A stretch of DNA of 64,000 nucleotides from Paramacrobiotus metropolitanus (GCF_019649055.1 NW_026570221.1:3100001-3164000), one strand, 5' to 3'; counted from the stretch's first letter, positions 23,801-36,000 are shown. Numbers and translations: made by a program. The notes: generated by a model from the letters alone, not told the origin.

Positions 23801-25101
23801 TGATTACTGAATCTATCCAACACCATTTGCAACTGAGATTTCCAAGATTCGAACTAGTTATGAATTACGGGAATTTTAAAACTAGAGTAGATCACTTCAA
23901 AAATGCGCTGAAGTCAAGCTATCGCGGTTTCGTCACTCCCACTGCCCACATAAATTGGTTTTAAATTCCCGTTTATGCGGTAGTTCAAGGATGCTAAATT
24001 TGCTGACTTGGCCGTCCACTGGCCCTTCAGGGTGCAATTCACACCATTAACTTGAAGCCTCTCCTGGGGCAGGGCACCGGTATAACGGTAGGCGTGGCCA
24101 AACTGTAGGACGACCTCCTTCCCGAGGGCACCATGCAGCCATGAAAAGCCCTCCTTGAGCGTGCACCACAAAATACGATTCGTAAGGATTTGTACGTTTA
24201 CTTTTCCACTACCATCCTGAGCAAAAGCGCACGACCCTCCGTTAGAACACTTTGCAGTAGGCACCATCCCTTTTTTCAACAAGCGCTAAAAAACGATTTT
24301 TCTCCCCTAGGCGGTTTGCAGGTTTGGTCTAGCCGTAGACTTTAAGCTTTTGTTCATGAAACACTCTTTTAGAGGTCCTCAAACTGAGCTCAATTCCAAA
24401 CGCCTAAAGTCGTTTCTGCATTTCTGGCTGAATTAAATTGTTTTTGTACTGCCTTGACTTGCTCCATCGGTGCCTTCGCTTCGGAAGCTGTTTCTCGCGG
24501 CACCACAACAGAAAATCCCTTCCGTTGTTTTTGCTCAATAAATGCGCAAAAGAAAACTACACTACAAGCTTTAAAAACATTGGCAAAACATGCGCTGCAC
24601 GATTCGGCAGAAAATTAAAATGACACACCACCAACTTGGCGTGAACGGGAGTTTTGCAGGTTAACGATTTGCCACAGGGAATTGCCTACTGGTAACCGAA
24701 ATTTACATAAAGGCAGTACCTGAGACAAAACCTGCGGTCGCACCGAAATTACAATAAAAATTACAATAGAAATTCGCAAAGAAGCGAGAGATGTTTTTGA
24801 TAGCTAAGACAGCAGAACAGCAGAGCTGAGAACGCAGCGCAAAAAGGGATCTGAACTGCAGATGCAGTCCGAAAAATCTCTAACAGTCCTGCAGATGTAC
24901 GGATATTTGCCACTCTTACGTAATCTTATTTTCGTACTTTTCGTGAAGCGCAAAAACTAAAACTGAGCTAAAAACACTCATACCATTTAAACCAGGCGAG
25001 TAAGTGCTGGCGGCACTGACATGGCAGGCATCGACAGGATACTGCAACAGATGAAGGGCCCCAATCAGGCATATTAACACTAATGCAGAAACGATGCGCA
25101 T
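20847..25101 (-). CDS. Secreted two-Ig-domain protein, copy C (intact)
   Basis: Exon 1 at 24984-25101 encodes a signal peptide (MRIVSALVLICLIGALHLLQ) and a short linker with one Cys (VDACHV), ending phase 1. Exon 2 at 23083-23512 is Ig1: LPCGD (strand B Cys), LCRCNV (extra CxC), LSGTYECLHMV (strand F Cys), ending phase 2. Exon 3 at 20847-21240 is Ig2: EFRCAV, RFMWRN (the Ig tryptophan), a CLCHSTL CxC motif, and DAGRFECWF, with a TGA stop. All exon lengths obey the phases and total about 313 residues. There is no transmembrane segment or anchor signal. Its introns are swollen by insertions (1470 bp and 1842 bp), including the Harbinger element at 21874-22974. It is divergently arranged with copy D. 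The role is unknown; an extracellular binding protein is an inference from the fold. Confidence 0.85.
21874..22974. mobile_element. PIF/Harbinger-type DNA transposon, decayed
   Basis: The ends are inverted repeats: GCCGCTTTCATAGTTGATGT at the left (from 21875) against its complement at the right (to 22973), with two mismatches over about 22 bases. A TAA target duplication flanks both (21871-21873 and 22975-22977), the length and sequence type typical of Harbinger elements. Inside, on the minus strand near 22420-22590, a frame reads REWYVRPVNLSRRRYGEF, resembling the start of Harbinger transposases (family pattern REWWVRPIN..R..GEF), followed by frame loss. The paralogous intron of Ig copy E has an uninterrupted GTGTAAGGCAGC at about 55306, the empty site. 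Confidence 0.8.
23914..24282 (-). other. Unrecognised open frame inside intron 1 of Ig copy C
   Basis: A 122-codon open frame with protein-like composition, three Cys near the start (KCSNGGSCAF) and two further ones (WCTL, NCTLKG), and no hydrophobic segment. Intron 1 of copies E and F is only about 67 bp, so the segment that carries this frame was inserted into copy C. It could be part of a foreign gene or a repeat. I do not recognise the family. Confidence 0.3.
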
Positions 25102-25947
25102 TGTGTTTCCTGTTCTTTTTCGGTTGGAATAGTGATCAAGTACGACAGAATTTGGTTAGAACTGCACTGATTAAGATTGAAAAACAAACTCTGAAATTAT
25201 TGCTGCAGAATGTTGCACGTGTGTCGTGTGGGGAGCAAAACGGACATCTTCTGTTACCGCGTGTCCGTGGGCGGTTGCAACCACCACCCAACCTTATAGG
25301 CGGTTAGCCCCAAACGGCAGGAAAACCGAGCACGTGAGTGGGATTAGTGCGCCTTCCCTGTTCCCATGTATCCCTCAAACACTAACATTCCCACCAGGAA
25401 AATTCCAGTCACTGCTCCTCTGGCAAATCGAAGTGCTGTAACTGTAGGCAGGACCGGTAGCTGCCTGCCGCCTGATAGGGGCTTGACGCTAATGAGACAG
25501 GAGCCGTGGTGGTAGGCAATGCGACAGATTCTAGGCGCCCAGCTACCAGTTGAAGAGTTACAGAATCCGCATAACAGCCCGGCCAATCCAAGTTGAGACG
25601 GTCGCGTACAATAAAACTGAAAATATTTCGGTCTGTTCTACACGACAAAATGAGAGGATGATATAAAAATTTATTGAAAAACTGAATGTGGAATTTAAAA
25701 ATAATTCAAAGTTTAAACTGCAGTATTTTTGGCGTTGGGGGCTAAAAAGTTGCGGCGATAGTTGCAGCCACCCACTGACACGCGGTAACTGAAAACGTCT
25801 CTTTTGCCCCTCTCACACGCAACAGGACTTCACTGCAGGCAGAATTTTTAAGTTTTTTTGCTAAAGTACCTCTAAGCCTCTCACTGTAATACCCACTTCT
25901 CTATCGCAGCTGTTTACTATTGCAGTAATTGACAAGGAATAGGAAAC

Positions 25948-27866
25948 ATGATACGTAGCATTCCTATACTAGTAGTAATGCTGGTATGCCTGACTGGCGC
26001 CGTTAATTTGCTGCGGTATTCCGTTGACGCCTGTCCGACCACTGCCGCCAGGACATTTTCGCCTGGTTTAAATGGTACGGGTGTTTTTTACACTGACTTT
26101 CACTTTTAAACGACACCGATTGGTGGTGCTTTCGTATCGCGCGAGACTCTCGCATGCGACCTCTGTTTATGAAAAAGGAATCACGAGCTTCGTTCAAAAG
26201 CACTTGCGCTTTCAGGGATAAGATGTGTTGAAAAGAGAAAATTGTCCTTTGTGATTGTGCAGTGTTGATTTCTTAGGTTTTCTTAGGTTTTCTTAGGTTT
26301 TCTTAGGTTTTCTTAGGTTTTCTTAGGTTTTCTTAGGTTTTCTTAGGTTTTCTTAGGTTTTTAAACATATACTATTATCAAGTATCAACAGCTCGACGCA
26401 TTTTGTGCTTTAATCGTTTTTGGTTTGTCTACAGCGCGGCAACTGATGGAAGATTCTCTGAAAAGCAGCCAAGACGGTGTGGTATGTCTGGAGATTACTG
26501 CCCAGCAGTCCGTGGTGCCAAGTCAGCCGGCTGGCTTATCGTTGTGCGAGAAGCGGAGGGCAGAGACGCGACAGTCCCGTGTGGCGACAACATCACGGAA
26601 CAGCTCCCGCTGATCCGCTTCAATCGGGAATTACTAACGCCTCGAGGTGCTAAATCAGAAAAGTTGCCGACGAAGCTGCATGTCTGCAGCTGCAAGCTCC
26701 CTCCGAACGAAACTAACGTAACGTCAACCGTCACGATGCTGGGATAGCGCACCGACTTACCCCCGTTTTTTATGAGTGTTCTTAACCTCTCGCATCATCT
26801 ATCCGGGAACTACGAATGTCTGCAGATGGTCAACGGGGAACCAGTGGTAACCAGTCGGTAAGTGGCGGCTCCGTCGTTTTGCACTCGTTCGAGTTTAGCC
26901 ATATAAAAAGGACGGTAAAACTTGACAATCCTTGGTCTCCCATTGTGCTTTCCGGCATAGTGTTTTCTCACACGAGTTTATCACCGACAGATTACGGGGT
27001 TGCTGTTAAAAAACTCGAATTTCGCGCTTAAGGTTAGAATTTATTGGCGCAGGAGTGTGCTGGAAATTTTGCTCAGTATCAAACAGTCGGAACAATTTCT
27101 GTCATACCTGCATCATAGTACTGTAAAGGATGGTTTAAATCTGTTGTAATTACTTACATGGGACATAAAATGAATGTATTTCGTCCCGTTACGAGGGAAA
27201 CCGAGGTAAACTGTACAGGCGACTGGTTGCGGGCAATGGGCGAAGGAGGTTTAGTTTCAAAATTTCTGCTAAAATTCGAGGTAGTAAATTTGGAAAAGCT
27301 TTAATTTCTGTTGCTTACCTCAGCGCACTTGTTTCATTCCTCTTTGGTTCCGCGAGTTCGGTAAAAGTGACGAATAAAAAGGACTTTGGCTTGTGGTGCA
27401 TTAACTTAGGCAACCGTATCTATAAGCGATATACGCGACAGTCCTTGTGCTTATCCAAGTGCTTCACAGGTATCTGATCAGTCCGCGTCTGCTACCCTAC
27501 CAAGTCTTCCAACCGTCCATGCTGAATTTCACGGCTAAGGTAGGGGCGACGGCGGAATTTCAGTGTGCAGTAAAATTTGACACCATACCCGCAGTCGCAG
27601 ATAACCAGGGTTTTGGAGTGCGGTTTATGTGGAGGGTTGATCAAGACCTCATTTATGCTCCTGGAGTGCCGGCATTTCAACCTGATGTGCGCATGCGGTT
27701 TGATGTAAATGTCACCAACAGCGCGAAAGACAATTGCTGGTGCCACTCGACGCTGTACCTCGAGCGAGTGCAAATACGGGATGCTGGGCGCTATGAATGC
27801 TGGTTTAAGACTGACGACATCTTTGACGAATGGATTGTGCAGTTTGCTTATCTTCACGTCGTTTAA
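25948..27866 (+). pseudogene. Secreted two-Ig-domain gene, copy D (Ig1 exon broken)
   Basis: Exon 1 at 25948-26074 is intact (signal peptide, VDACPTTAAR, phase 1 donor). Exon 2 at 26435-26857 is one base short of the family phase: relative to copy B, a G is missing near 26532, just before the VVRE segment. The frame also meets TAG at 26743-26745, before LSGNYECLQMV. Exon 3 at 27470-27866 is fully open (EFQCAV, RFMWRV, CWCHSTL, GRYECWF, stop TAA). Two independent lesions in one exon argue for a real pseudogene. Its 5' end lies head-to-head with copy C, 846 bp apart, so the two could share a promoter region. Confidence 0.75.
26271..26360. repeat. Perfect decamer array (TTTTCTTAGG), nine units
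   Basis: Nine uninterrupted identical 10-bp units in intron 1 of Ig copy D. The motif is the reverse complement of the degenerate array inside the element at 6492-6847, so both probably derive from the same repeat. Confidence 0.95.
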
Positions 27867-28865
27867 CGGGAATAAACCGTACTGGCTCCGCCATAATAAA
27901 TCTAATCTACATTTTTGGTTAATATTTTATGGTTATGTTGACCTCTTCGAGTTTAGATAAATCTTGTACGTAATTGGTGCAAGGCGGGTACGAAATGTAC
28001 GAGTATCAATAAACGCATACATGATCTGGAAGTCGCTTATTGCTGGTACTGCATAACCGAATCGTAATAGGAATAAATAGTAAGCACCGTAATTATCACT
28101 GGGCGGCAAATAGTTGGAATACCATGGAGTAAGTGCCCTTATTTTTCAAACAATAAAATTCAGAAGGAACCATAATTTGTTGAAACAACAGCCCACTCTG
28201 CTTTGTTGCAGCTGAGCGCAGCAGCTACCTGGTATATGGCTAGCTCGCAAATGGTAGCAATTTGGAATTACAAAACCTGCATGGGAAGATCCTGTTATCT
28301 GTAAGCCAATGTTTGCGAGCATATTTTGCGCTACCGTATTTTTATGTCCGTTTATCGATTGTAAGTGAGGAAATTGTTATCGGTTAAAAATGTTCACTTA
28401 TACAGAGTATGTCTAAAAATCGTAAAACGCAAATTACGGTCTAATCACAGGTTTATTGAACTGGACATTTAATTATGGCTCCGGGTGCCGTAATTTCGGG
28501 GGGGGGGTGCCATTATTTTTCCAGCACGAATGTGGTGGTGCGCTTGTAAAGGGTGTGCCCCAAATTCGATAATTACGGTAACTTCTAGTTTATTACCATA
28601 TTACATTCTTGCATCCCGGTTTTCAGTTGCCGGGTGCTTATATACCGTGTATTTGCTGTCTGCCAACGTTGTCTTCCAGTGGGATTGATGGCTTATTTTC
28701 TGGTAAGACAGCGTTTTAAAATTTTAAGCAAATGCAGTTATTAAGATAAGATTGTATGGTATTGGCAATGACGGCCATTGCGGAACATACGGTATTAACA
28801 GCCTTAAGCCTAGCCTGCCTAGGGTAGGTATAGCAGGATAATTTCATATTAATTTGTAATACCTC
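27867..28865. other. Intergenic, no supported gene
   Basis: Downstream of Ig copy D there is an AATAAA-type signal (CAATAAACG near 28007) that may serve as its polyadenylation signal. Otherwise I see only a G homopolymer near 28498-28507. Confidence 0.5.
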
Positions 28866-29552
28866 TTAAGGGATTTGGCTCGGTACATAGCGCTAAAATC
28901 GTGTACATTGACGGGAATATTCGCTTTCGCGCACTTTCAAACACTTTTTTGGGTTGCTTTTTGACATTGTGTAGCCAAATGATTGGTGTACATAGGCGTC
29001 AAATCCGTTTTCGCGCGCAACATCCGGGTGCGGAGTTATGAGGGTAACAAAATTCCAAAAAGTTTAAATGCATTCAGGTGTACCAAAAGTCTCATTATGG
29101 ACCAATCCCTTTCGAACTTCGCACGTAAATGCACATAACCATGAAGATCGTTTTGACACGGATCCACTGTTCTAACATGTTATTCAAATTTTAAAATGAA
29201 TTTCAAAAATTTTAAAATTTATTTTAAAATTTGAAAAAAATCGTAGAAGTCTGGATCCATGTCAAAACGATCTTCATGGTTATGTGCATTTACGCGCAAA
29301 ATTTGAAAGGGATCGGTCCATAATGAGACTTTTGGTACACCTGAATGCATTTAAACTTTTTGGAATTTTGATACCCTCATAACTTCGCAACCGGATGTTG
29401 CGCGCGCAAACGGTTTTCTCACCTAGGTATACAATCCTTCTGGCTACAAAATACCATAAAGCAATGCAAAAAAGTGTTTGTGAGCGCGCACCAGCGAAAC
29501 TTCCCCTGGATGTTCACGAACTTGTTGCTATGTACCGGGCCAAATCCCTTAA
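28866..29552. mobile_element. Long foldback element, arms about 330 bp
   Basis: TTAAGGGATTTGG at 28866 faces CCAAATCCCTTAA ending at 29552, and the two halves are imperfect reverse complements almost to the centre near 29210. Paired blocks include GGTACATAG/CTATGTACC, GCGCGCAACATCCGG/CCGGATGTTGCGCGCG, AATGCATTCAGGTGTACC and its complement, and CATAACCATGAAGATCGTTT with its complement. The centre is AT-rich (AATTTTAAAATTT). TTAA at both ends could be a piggyBac-style target duplication or simply part of the repeat. No coding frame. Confidence 0.85.
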
Positions 29553-31092
29553 TTTTTGTAAGCGCTGTTGCCACCACCTCGCACCACGTTTTGGCTACTT
29601 CGACCACCTTTAACCACTTTTAGACTGTCCCTGCTAACATAATAAAATGAATTTTGACCAAAGCTACTATTCTTCCAAGAATTTGACTACATGTATTGCT
29701 ACAACTTTTGTAGTTTGTATATTTTTGACTGCTAAGTAATTCTCGCAATTCAACAGCAAGATTACCAAATAAGGAATTAACAGATGCAAATCCGGCCGTT
29801 AGTGGCGCCTATTTGAACAAAATTTTTGGCGGTAAGTCATTAGTGGCGAGTACGGACACCATCGACCGGAAATTCGAAGCCGTCGTGTTACGTTTTTGGC
29901 CGGAAGCTGGCCGGTCCCAGGTCTGGCAACCATGGTAATGAGGGTAGGCAGTCACATATCCACTTATCCATATGCCATTATTTTCGTCGTGCTAATGATG
30001 AACTTAACATTTACCGATCGCCCTTGGTCAATTATGAGAATTTTACTCTAAGGCCTAAAATTTGCCATGTGCGTCAATAATGACAATCGGTTCAATTAAA
30101 TAACTGCATCACGAAAAACGCGTCACGAAAAACTACCCTTCGCTCGGTTATACAGCGTGCGCTTTGGAGGGGCCAGTAAAGCAGTAAAGTGCCTTTCTTA
30201 CGCAGTTCCTAGTCCAGCGACAACGATAAACGCTGGAAGGCCATAAAAAGCTGAATAGTCATCTTGCCTCGATACTTCGGCAATCGCGTGCATAGAAGGA
30301 CTTACGTAATACTATATCATACACGTACGGATCTCACAAAAGTTATCGGTTTAGTTCACGCCTTAGCGAAACATCCCGGGATTCCGGTTTTCAACAAATA
30401 CGATTCACAATAAAAGCCTACCAAAGTCGTTAGTATTAATAAAATTGGTTTTCTTTGACCTGGTAGTTAAAACTGCTCCCGCACTGCAGCTAATTATGGC
30501 GAGACACTTCCTCAAGAAAGCCCTGCAGTAAGCCGTTTGTACCATACAGAAGCCTTTCTTTCTCGGCTCAAAGTAATTAAACGGCCCAAGACGAGAAAAT
30601 CTCTTCTGCTGTCTTTCCGAGTACACTCGATGTTTTGCGGCAATAAATACTGATCATCCAAAAGTCATATGGGATGCACTGTAAGGATTGCTGACACAAA
30701 AAGGCAGCTATTTTCTTGGTCCATTAGTATGTACAACAATCAACAGACACATGCACGATGCAGCAAGTTCTGATGCGGCATGGTTAAAGGCGAACTAATT
30801 ACCTACCAGAAACCACCAGGGTGCAAGCAATACTTAATTTTTATTGCCAGGAGTCAGTGCGGCTCGGTTTGTTTGAACGCGGCATACGCCGGTATGACTC
30901 CTGATTTTATCGGGCACTTAATAGGGGTCGATCCATTGATTTTTTAAGGTTGTTGTTGACATTGCTGAAGTGCACAAAACGCACTCCAGAGTGCCAGGAA
31001 TGGTATTTGCCGACAACTATAGCAAGGTTTCTGTACGACCACAATCCATAGGAAAGCCGTCGTTTTTAAATGATCGCAAAGACCATCGCTTT
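29553..31092. other. Gene-free stretch left of the Polinton
   Basis: No recognisable gene between the foldback element and the Polinton target site. Short open frames here lack motifs. Confidence 0.5.
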
Positions 31093-31098
31093 GACTAC
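31093..31098. repeat. Left target-site duplication of the Polinton (GACTAC)
   Basis: Identical to 52641-52646. Six bases is the standard Polinton duplication length. Confidence 0.95.
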
Positions 31099-31245
31099 AG
31101 CAGCAGGAGGGTCGGGTCCCTCATAGAGTTTGCCCAATACAGGTGGGGCAGCCGCAATACAAGTGGCGGCTGTCTCTACCAGAACCCCCCACCGTATGTT
31201 GGCACTAAAATGCGAAGCGGCAGTTACGTTAATTGTGTACTGTGT
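31099..31245 (+). repeat. Left terminal inverted repeat of the Polinton
   Basis: The outer 83 bases exactly match the complement of the right end. After 31181 the match is interrupted, with a second shared block at about 31219-31235. Confidence 0.9.
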
Positions 31246-31570
31246 ATTGCTATAGGTAGGGCAGTCACTAATAGAGATTGTGTGTCGCAGTACTCACCAC
31301 CTGCGATAGCGCGGTTACCAATAATCGAACTGCCTGTCAATCATTCTGTCCGGCAAATTGCAAGGCAAACTTTTCCCATGCAATACTACGGGATTTCTAT
31401 TGTGTTCACGCTCAGACAATTTTGCATGGCAAATTTGCAGCTATAAAGCGTACTGCACACTGCAGTCCGGTAATTGCCTGCACTTGTAATACCTGTAATT
31501 TGTTTGCATTTTATTTCGATACTTTACTGTAGTATCCTTTTCACTACTCTGGTTTTTCCTATACGTTACA

Positions 31571-32610
31571 ATGTTTCATAGCGGTGTGTATTCCCAGTAC
31601 GACATTTGGTTATTTGGAGAACAAACCGGACGATGCCAAGACCATCATCCTGGACGAGTTCCCCATTACCAGCTTTACGGGTCTGCCGCTGCAGCGTTTT
31701 ACAACCTGCGCTGTTTGTCGGCTAACGCGTGCGGATTGACCTCCGTTGTCGGATTGCCACTGATGCCGAACCTGACGTTCCTCCAGCTGAATGACAACCG
31801 TCTCGGGTTCGCGGAGAACAACCCCCAGCTGGCGGCCCTGGCCCGGACCACGCCTAATCTGAAGCGCCTGACGTTGGCCAATAACGGCATCATCACTGTC
31901 CAACAGCTGGAACCACTGAAGAACCTGCCAGCCCTGCGGACCGTGGACCTCTACTCAATACCGTCACCAGAGCCCATCATCGGCAACTGGTTTTGGCGGT
32001 ACCGCAGGTCGTGCGTTGGGATGGTGACGGCGGGGACTTTGAGAGTGACAGCGACGAAGAAATGAAAGGTTGGTCAATGCAGTTTTATAATGATAGGCCC
32101 ATGTAACACCCACGGTAACACCCACGGTTAGTTAAATTATGTAATTTTTCAGAGCGCTTCATGTTTATAGAACCGGCAACGGACAGCGAAGAAGACAATG
32201 ACGACGACGAATCCATGGCCGAATCAGGTAACCAACTTTCAGGAAGTTTTCGAGTTACGCCTTCAAAAGCCTAATTTTGTGTCTTCGTAGATCACACTTG
32301 GATTTTGCCTGGTGCCGAAACTCCAGACTGGATGCACAGCAGCGATGAAGAAATGCCGGACTCGGGCTCGGAGGCTGAAGACGAAGCAGACGGCAGTGGA
32401 GGCGACGACGTAATTCCGGACTCGTGCTCGGAGGCTGAAGACGAAGCAGACAGCAGTGGAGGCGACGACGTAATTCCGGACTCGTGCTCGGAGGCGGAGG
32501 ACGAAGTGGATGAAGAGGACGGCAGTGACCACGAAGGCGGCGGCCAGGACGACGGCGACAAGAAGGACAGCGACAATGGCAAGGACGACGACGTTGTTTT
32601 GGTTGAGTAA
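31571..32610 (+). CDS. ANP32-like leucine-rich-repeat and acidic-tail protein carried by the Polinton
   Basis: The frame holds leucine-rich repeats in ANP32 order: an N-terminal cap segment (DDAKTIILDEFPITSF in a shifted frame), LPLMPNLTFLQLNDNRL, TPNLKRLTLANNGI and LEPLKNLPALRTVDL. An ANP32-type C-terminal cap (a VPQVVRWDGD-like segment) follows, then two further exons (from about 32153 and 32291) encoding an Asp/Glu-rich tail. The tail contains three 20-residue repeats with SEAEDEAD and GGDDVIPDS. In known ANP32 proteins this layout serves histone and chromatin binding, phosphatase inhibition and mRNA export in the nucleus. Frame breaks lie near 31695 and 31955. The likely initiator exon is upstream of 31598 and not clear. 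It lies 470 bp inside the left repeat and uses the element's intronic motif, which makes it element cargo, not a flanking host gene. Confidence 0.75.
32106..32127 (+). repeat. Paired ACACCCACGG motif, ANP32-like intron 1
   Basis: Two exact copies, 12 bases apart start to start, in the intron at about 32069-32152, in the sense orientation. Confidence 0.9.
32360..32520 (+). repeat. 60-bp coding minisatellite in the ANP32-like acidic tail
   Basis: Near-identical 60-base units starting with GGACTCG(G/T)GCTCGGAGGC recur at 32360, 32420 and 32480, each encoding 20 acidic residues. The length is a multiple of three, so copy number can change without frame loss. Confidence 0.9.
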
Positions 32611-32658
32611 ATTGTTTTTCTTATTTCGGAATGCGCTGATTATATTTTGCGCAATGCT

Positions 32659-32680
32659 ACACCCGCGGGTACACCCACGG
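32659..32680 (+). repeat. Paired ACACCCACGG motif, 3' of the ANP32-like gene
   Basis: ACACCCGCGG then ACACCCACGG, about 50 bases after the stop codon and in the sense orientation, so probably in the 3' untranslated region. Confidence 0.85.
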
Positions 32681-33005
32681 TTCAGTTTTCTTGTTGTAAT
32701 GGCTATTCTATTTACTGTTTCAGTCATGATTGTACTAACTGGGTTTCTTCTTGATAACTAAACTAATTTTGTGCTTTTCTGTTATTTGTACTGGTACTTT
32801 AATTGTTGTACGTACGTATAAACCTGAAAAAAAAGAAAATGCGTTGAAAAGTTCGGTTGCATTTTGTGCCGAGGAAATATTACACTGGAGTTAAATTTTA
32901 GTTGTCTCGATTTCACCAAAGTGATTTATGGTGGTACAAAACTGACCACAATCAAATTTCGATCGTCGAATTTCGACTTATTTGCGATACGGTGCTCTTT
33001 CGTAA

Positions 33006-36000
33006 ATGGATTACGAATTAACGGAGGAAGATCTTGTTGATGCGGCTGCTCTCGCGGCACTTGAAGATTGGGTAGATCAGCACGAAGCCTTATCGCAGCA
33101 AGACCTCCAAGATGCTGCCGAGTTGGCAGAATTGGAGGACTGGGTTCATGAAGATCCCAAGCTGGGGTGGCGTCCCTGAAGATTTTAATGTTGTCGATCA
33201 TGTTACGGTGGAACGGAATGGGTACCGGTTTTCGAAGACGTACAATATGCATTTCAAACGCTTTGACGTGCATGTATTTGATTTGGATGCTGTGAAATTT
33301 TGTGACGCACCGGCAGTAATAGTGGGTATCTTGGACCACGTTTTGGATGCTGTGCTAGCGGGTGTGGCCGCTCATCAGTACGTCCGAGTGTCTGTGGAAT
33401 CATCGTATTTGTCGTTCCCTATTTGGACTCCACCAACTTTACGATCACAGCTGACAGTGCGCCGCTGGATGGCAGAAATCTCAAAAGTGCTGAATTCCCA
33501 CCAAGAATTTGCCATTGATGATTCATTTGGGGTTTCTGTAGAACATACGGAGATTCCTTCCGGTCGGTGTGCCCGCGACGTACCCAAGTTATTGTACGAC
33601 AGACTGAAGAGGATGACGTCAGTGATTTTGGTGAACAACGTGGACGATATCTGTATGGCCCGTGCCCTCGTTATCGGAAAAGCGTTTGCCGATGGCCGAA
33701 AAGATTACGCCCGACATATAGCGAAAGGAAAACAAGAAATTCTGCGTTTGTCCCGGGAATTGATTGAAGAAGCCGGCCTTCCAATCCGTGAGTACACCCT
33801 TGCAGACATTTCGGCTTTTGAAAAAGTATTGCCAGGTTACCAGATAGTGGTAGTGAGTACGATGCAAGCCAGCAGCATTGTGTACAGCGGGAACCTGGAG
33901 GACAAACATATCTGCCTTTTATTACATAACCGGCACTTTGATGTCTTGACTTCCATGCCGGCATTTTTCAGTCGCTGTTACTGGTGTTTTAACTGCAATA
34001 AAGGATACAACAACCGTAGAAGTCACAGATGTAGCGGTCAGTGTAATCAGTGTCTGCGAGCGGATTGTCCCATGGATATTGTCAACATTATGCTTTGCGC
34101 TGATTGCAATCGCAAGTTTCATGGCCAATCTTGCTTCGACCATCACAAGCTGGGCCCGGGAAATGATGTGCTGTTTCGCAGTCGAAGGAGTATCTGCAGT
34201 ACCGTCAAAATGTGTACTCAATGTGGTTGTGTGTACTCCTTAATGAAGAGAAAGTTGGGATCCGCACACCGTTGTGGAGAAATGTTTTGCAAAACGTGCC
34301 AGGAGCATGTCATCGGAGATCACCGCTGTTTTATGAAGCCGCAGAAACTTACTCCTTTCCAGAAGATGCAGTATTTGGATGCCCAATTTTTGTTTTTCGA
34401 CTTTGAAACTTACGTTGCTGAGGATGGGCGGCTGTATCCAAACCTCGCGGTAAGCATAGTTCCTAGTTTGCAATCATAATTTTATACGACACCCGCGGTA
34501 ACACCCACGGCATTATGCCGTACACTAGTTGTGTAACAAGAAGTTCTGCGACACACCCACGGTAACACCCACGGTATGTTATACAGGTTGTTCAGAATGA
34601 TGAAGGCGAAGAGTGGATATTTCCGAATGACGGCGAACCGCTTTGCGACATTACAGATCCTCTTTGTCGATTCCTCTTTAGTGAAGACCATCGCGATCAC
34701 ATTATAATCGCCCACAATTTCAAGGTAAAATTGTACAGTCTTTTTCTTATGGTCCTTTATTTTGCCGTTTTATAGGCCTTTGACGGTTATTTTATACTGA
34801 ACTGGCTTCTCAGCAACGGTATTACTCCTAAAGTTATTTTAAACGGCGGTAAGATCATGCAGCTGGATGTTCTCCAACTCAACATTCGATTCCGCGACAG
34901 CATCAATTACAATCCTCAAAGTTTGTCCAAATGGCCGGCTACCTTTGGTATCAAGGACACGTCAAAGCACCTTTCCGCACCGATTTAATCGACCGGAAAA
35001 CTGGGACCAGGTTACCGAATTCCCTACCAAGGAGCAGTACGGGTCCAAGTTTATGAACAAGAAAGACCGTGAAACGTTTGAGCAATGGTACAATATGGAG
35101 GTCGCCACCAAGAACAACACGTTCGACTTTCGTAAAGAATTTGTGGATTATTGTCGGAACGATGTCACCGTACTCCGCAAGTGCTGTCTCCAATTTCGAA
35201 ATTTGTTTTGGGCATCAGTAACGGCATTTGCCCATTCTCGTCCTCGATGACTATCGCTGGATTGTGTGGTTTGTATTGGAGGTCCAACATTTTGAAGGCG
35301 AACCAGATTGGACTGATTCCACCGCAAGGATACAACGTGAACCGCAACCAGTCGGTTAAAGCGCTAAAGTGGATGCAGTGGATGGAACTGGAAGAGAACT
35401 GCACAATTCAGACGCGAGCAAGTGGGAACGAGTTTAAAGTTGGACCTTATTTTGTGGATGGGTACTCTGCAGCAACAGGCAAGGTTTTGAGTTCCACGGC
35501 TGCTGGTACCACGGATGTCCTGAATGCACAACGCCGGATACCGTCCACCCGTTCAGAAACTTACCAATGAGCAAAATTTACGAAGAAACCCTGCAACGCG
35601 ACACGTACATCCGGGACATGGGACACGAACTGTTTGTCATCTGGGAGCACGAGTTCGACGACCAGGTAAAGCAGGTACCAGATTTCGCGGATTTTGTTGA
35701 CGAAATCACCGTCACCCAACCGATAAACCCTCGTGATGCATTCTTCGGCGGACGAACAAATGCCACAAAGTTGTATCACAGCGTTAGCAATGAAGAGAAG
35801 ATCCGGTATTTTGATGTCTGCAGCGAGTATCCGTTTGTCAACAAGAACAAGAAATATCCGATCGGACACCCCATCATTATCGTTAAAGACTTTGGGAAAT
35901 CGCGCACTACTTTGGCATCGTGCACTGCAAAATCTTACCGCCTCCGGATCTTTACCTGCCGATTCTGCCATACCGCTCCAACGGTAAGCTGGTATTTCCT

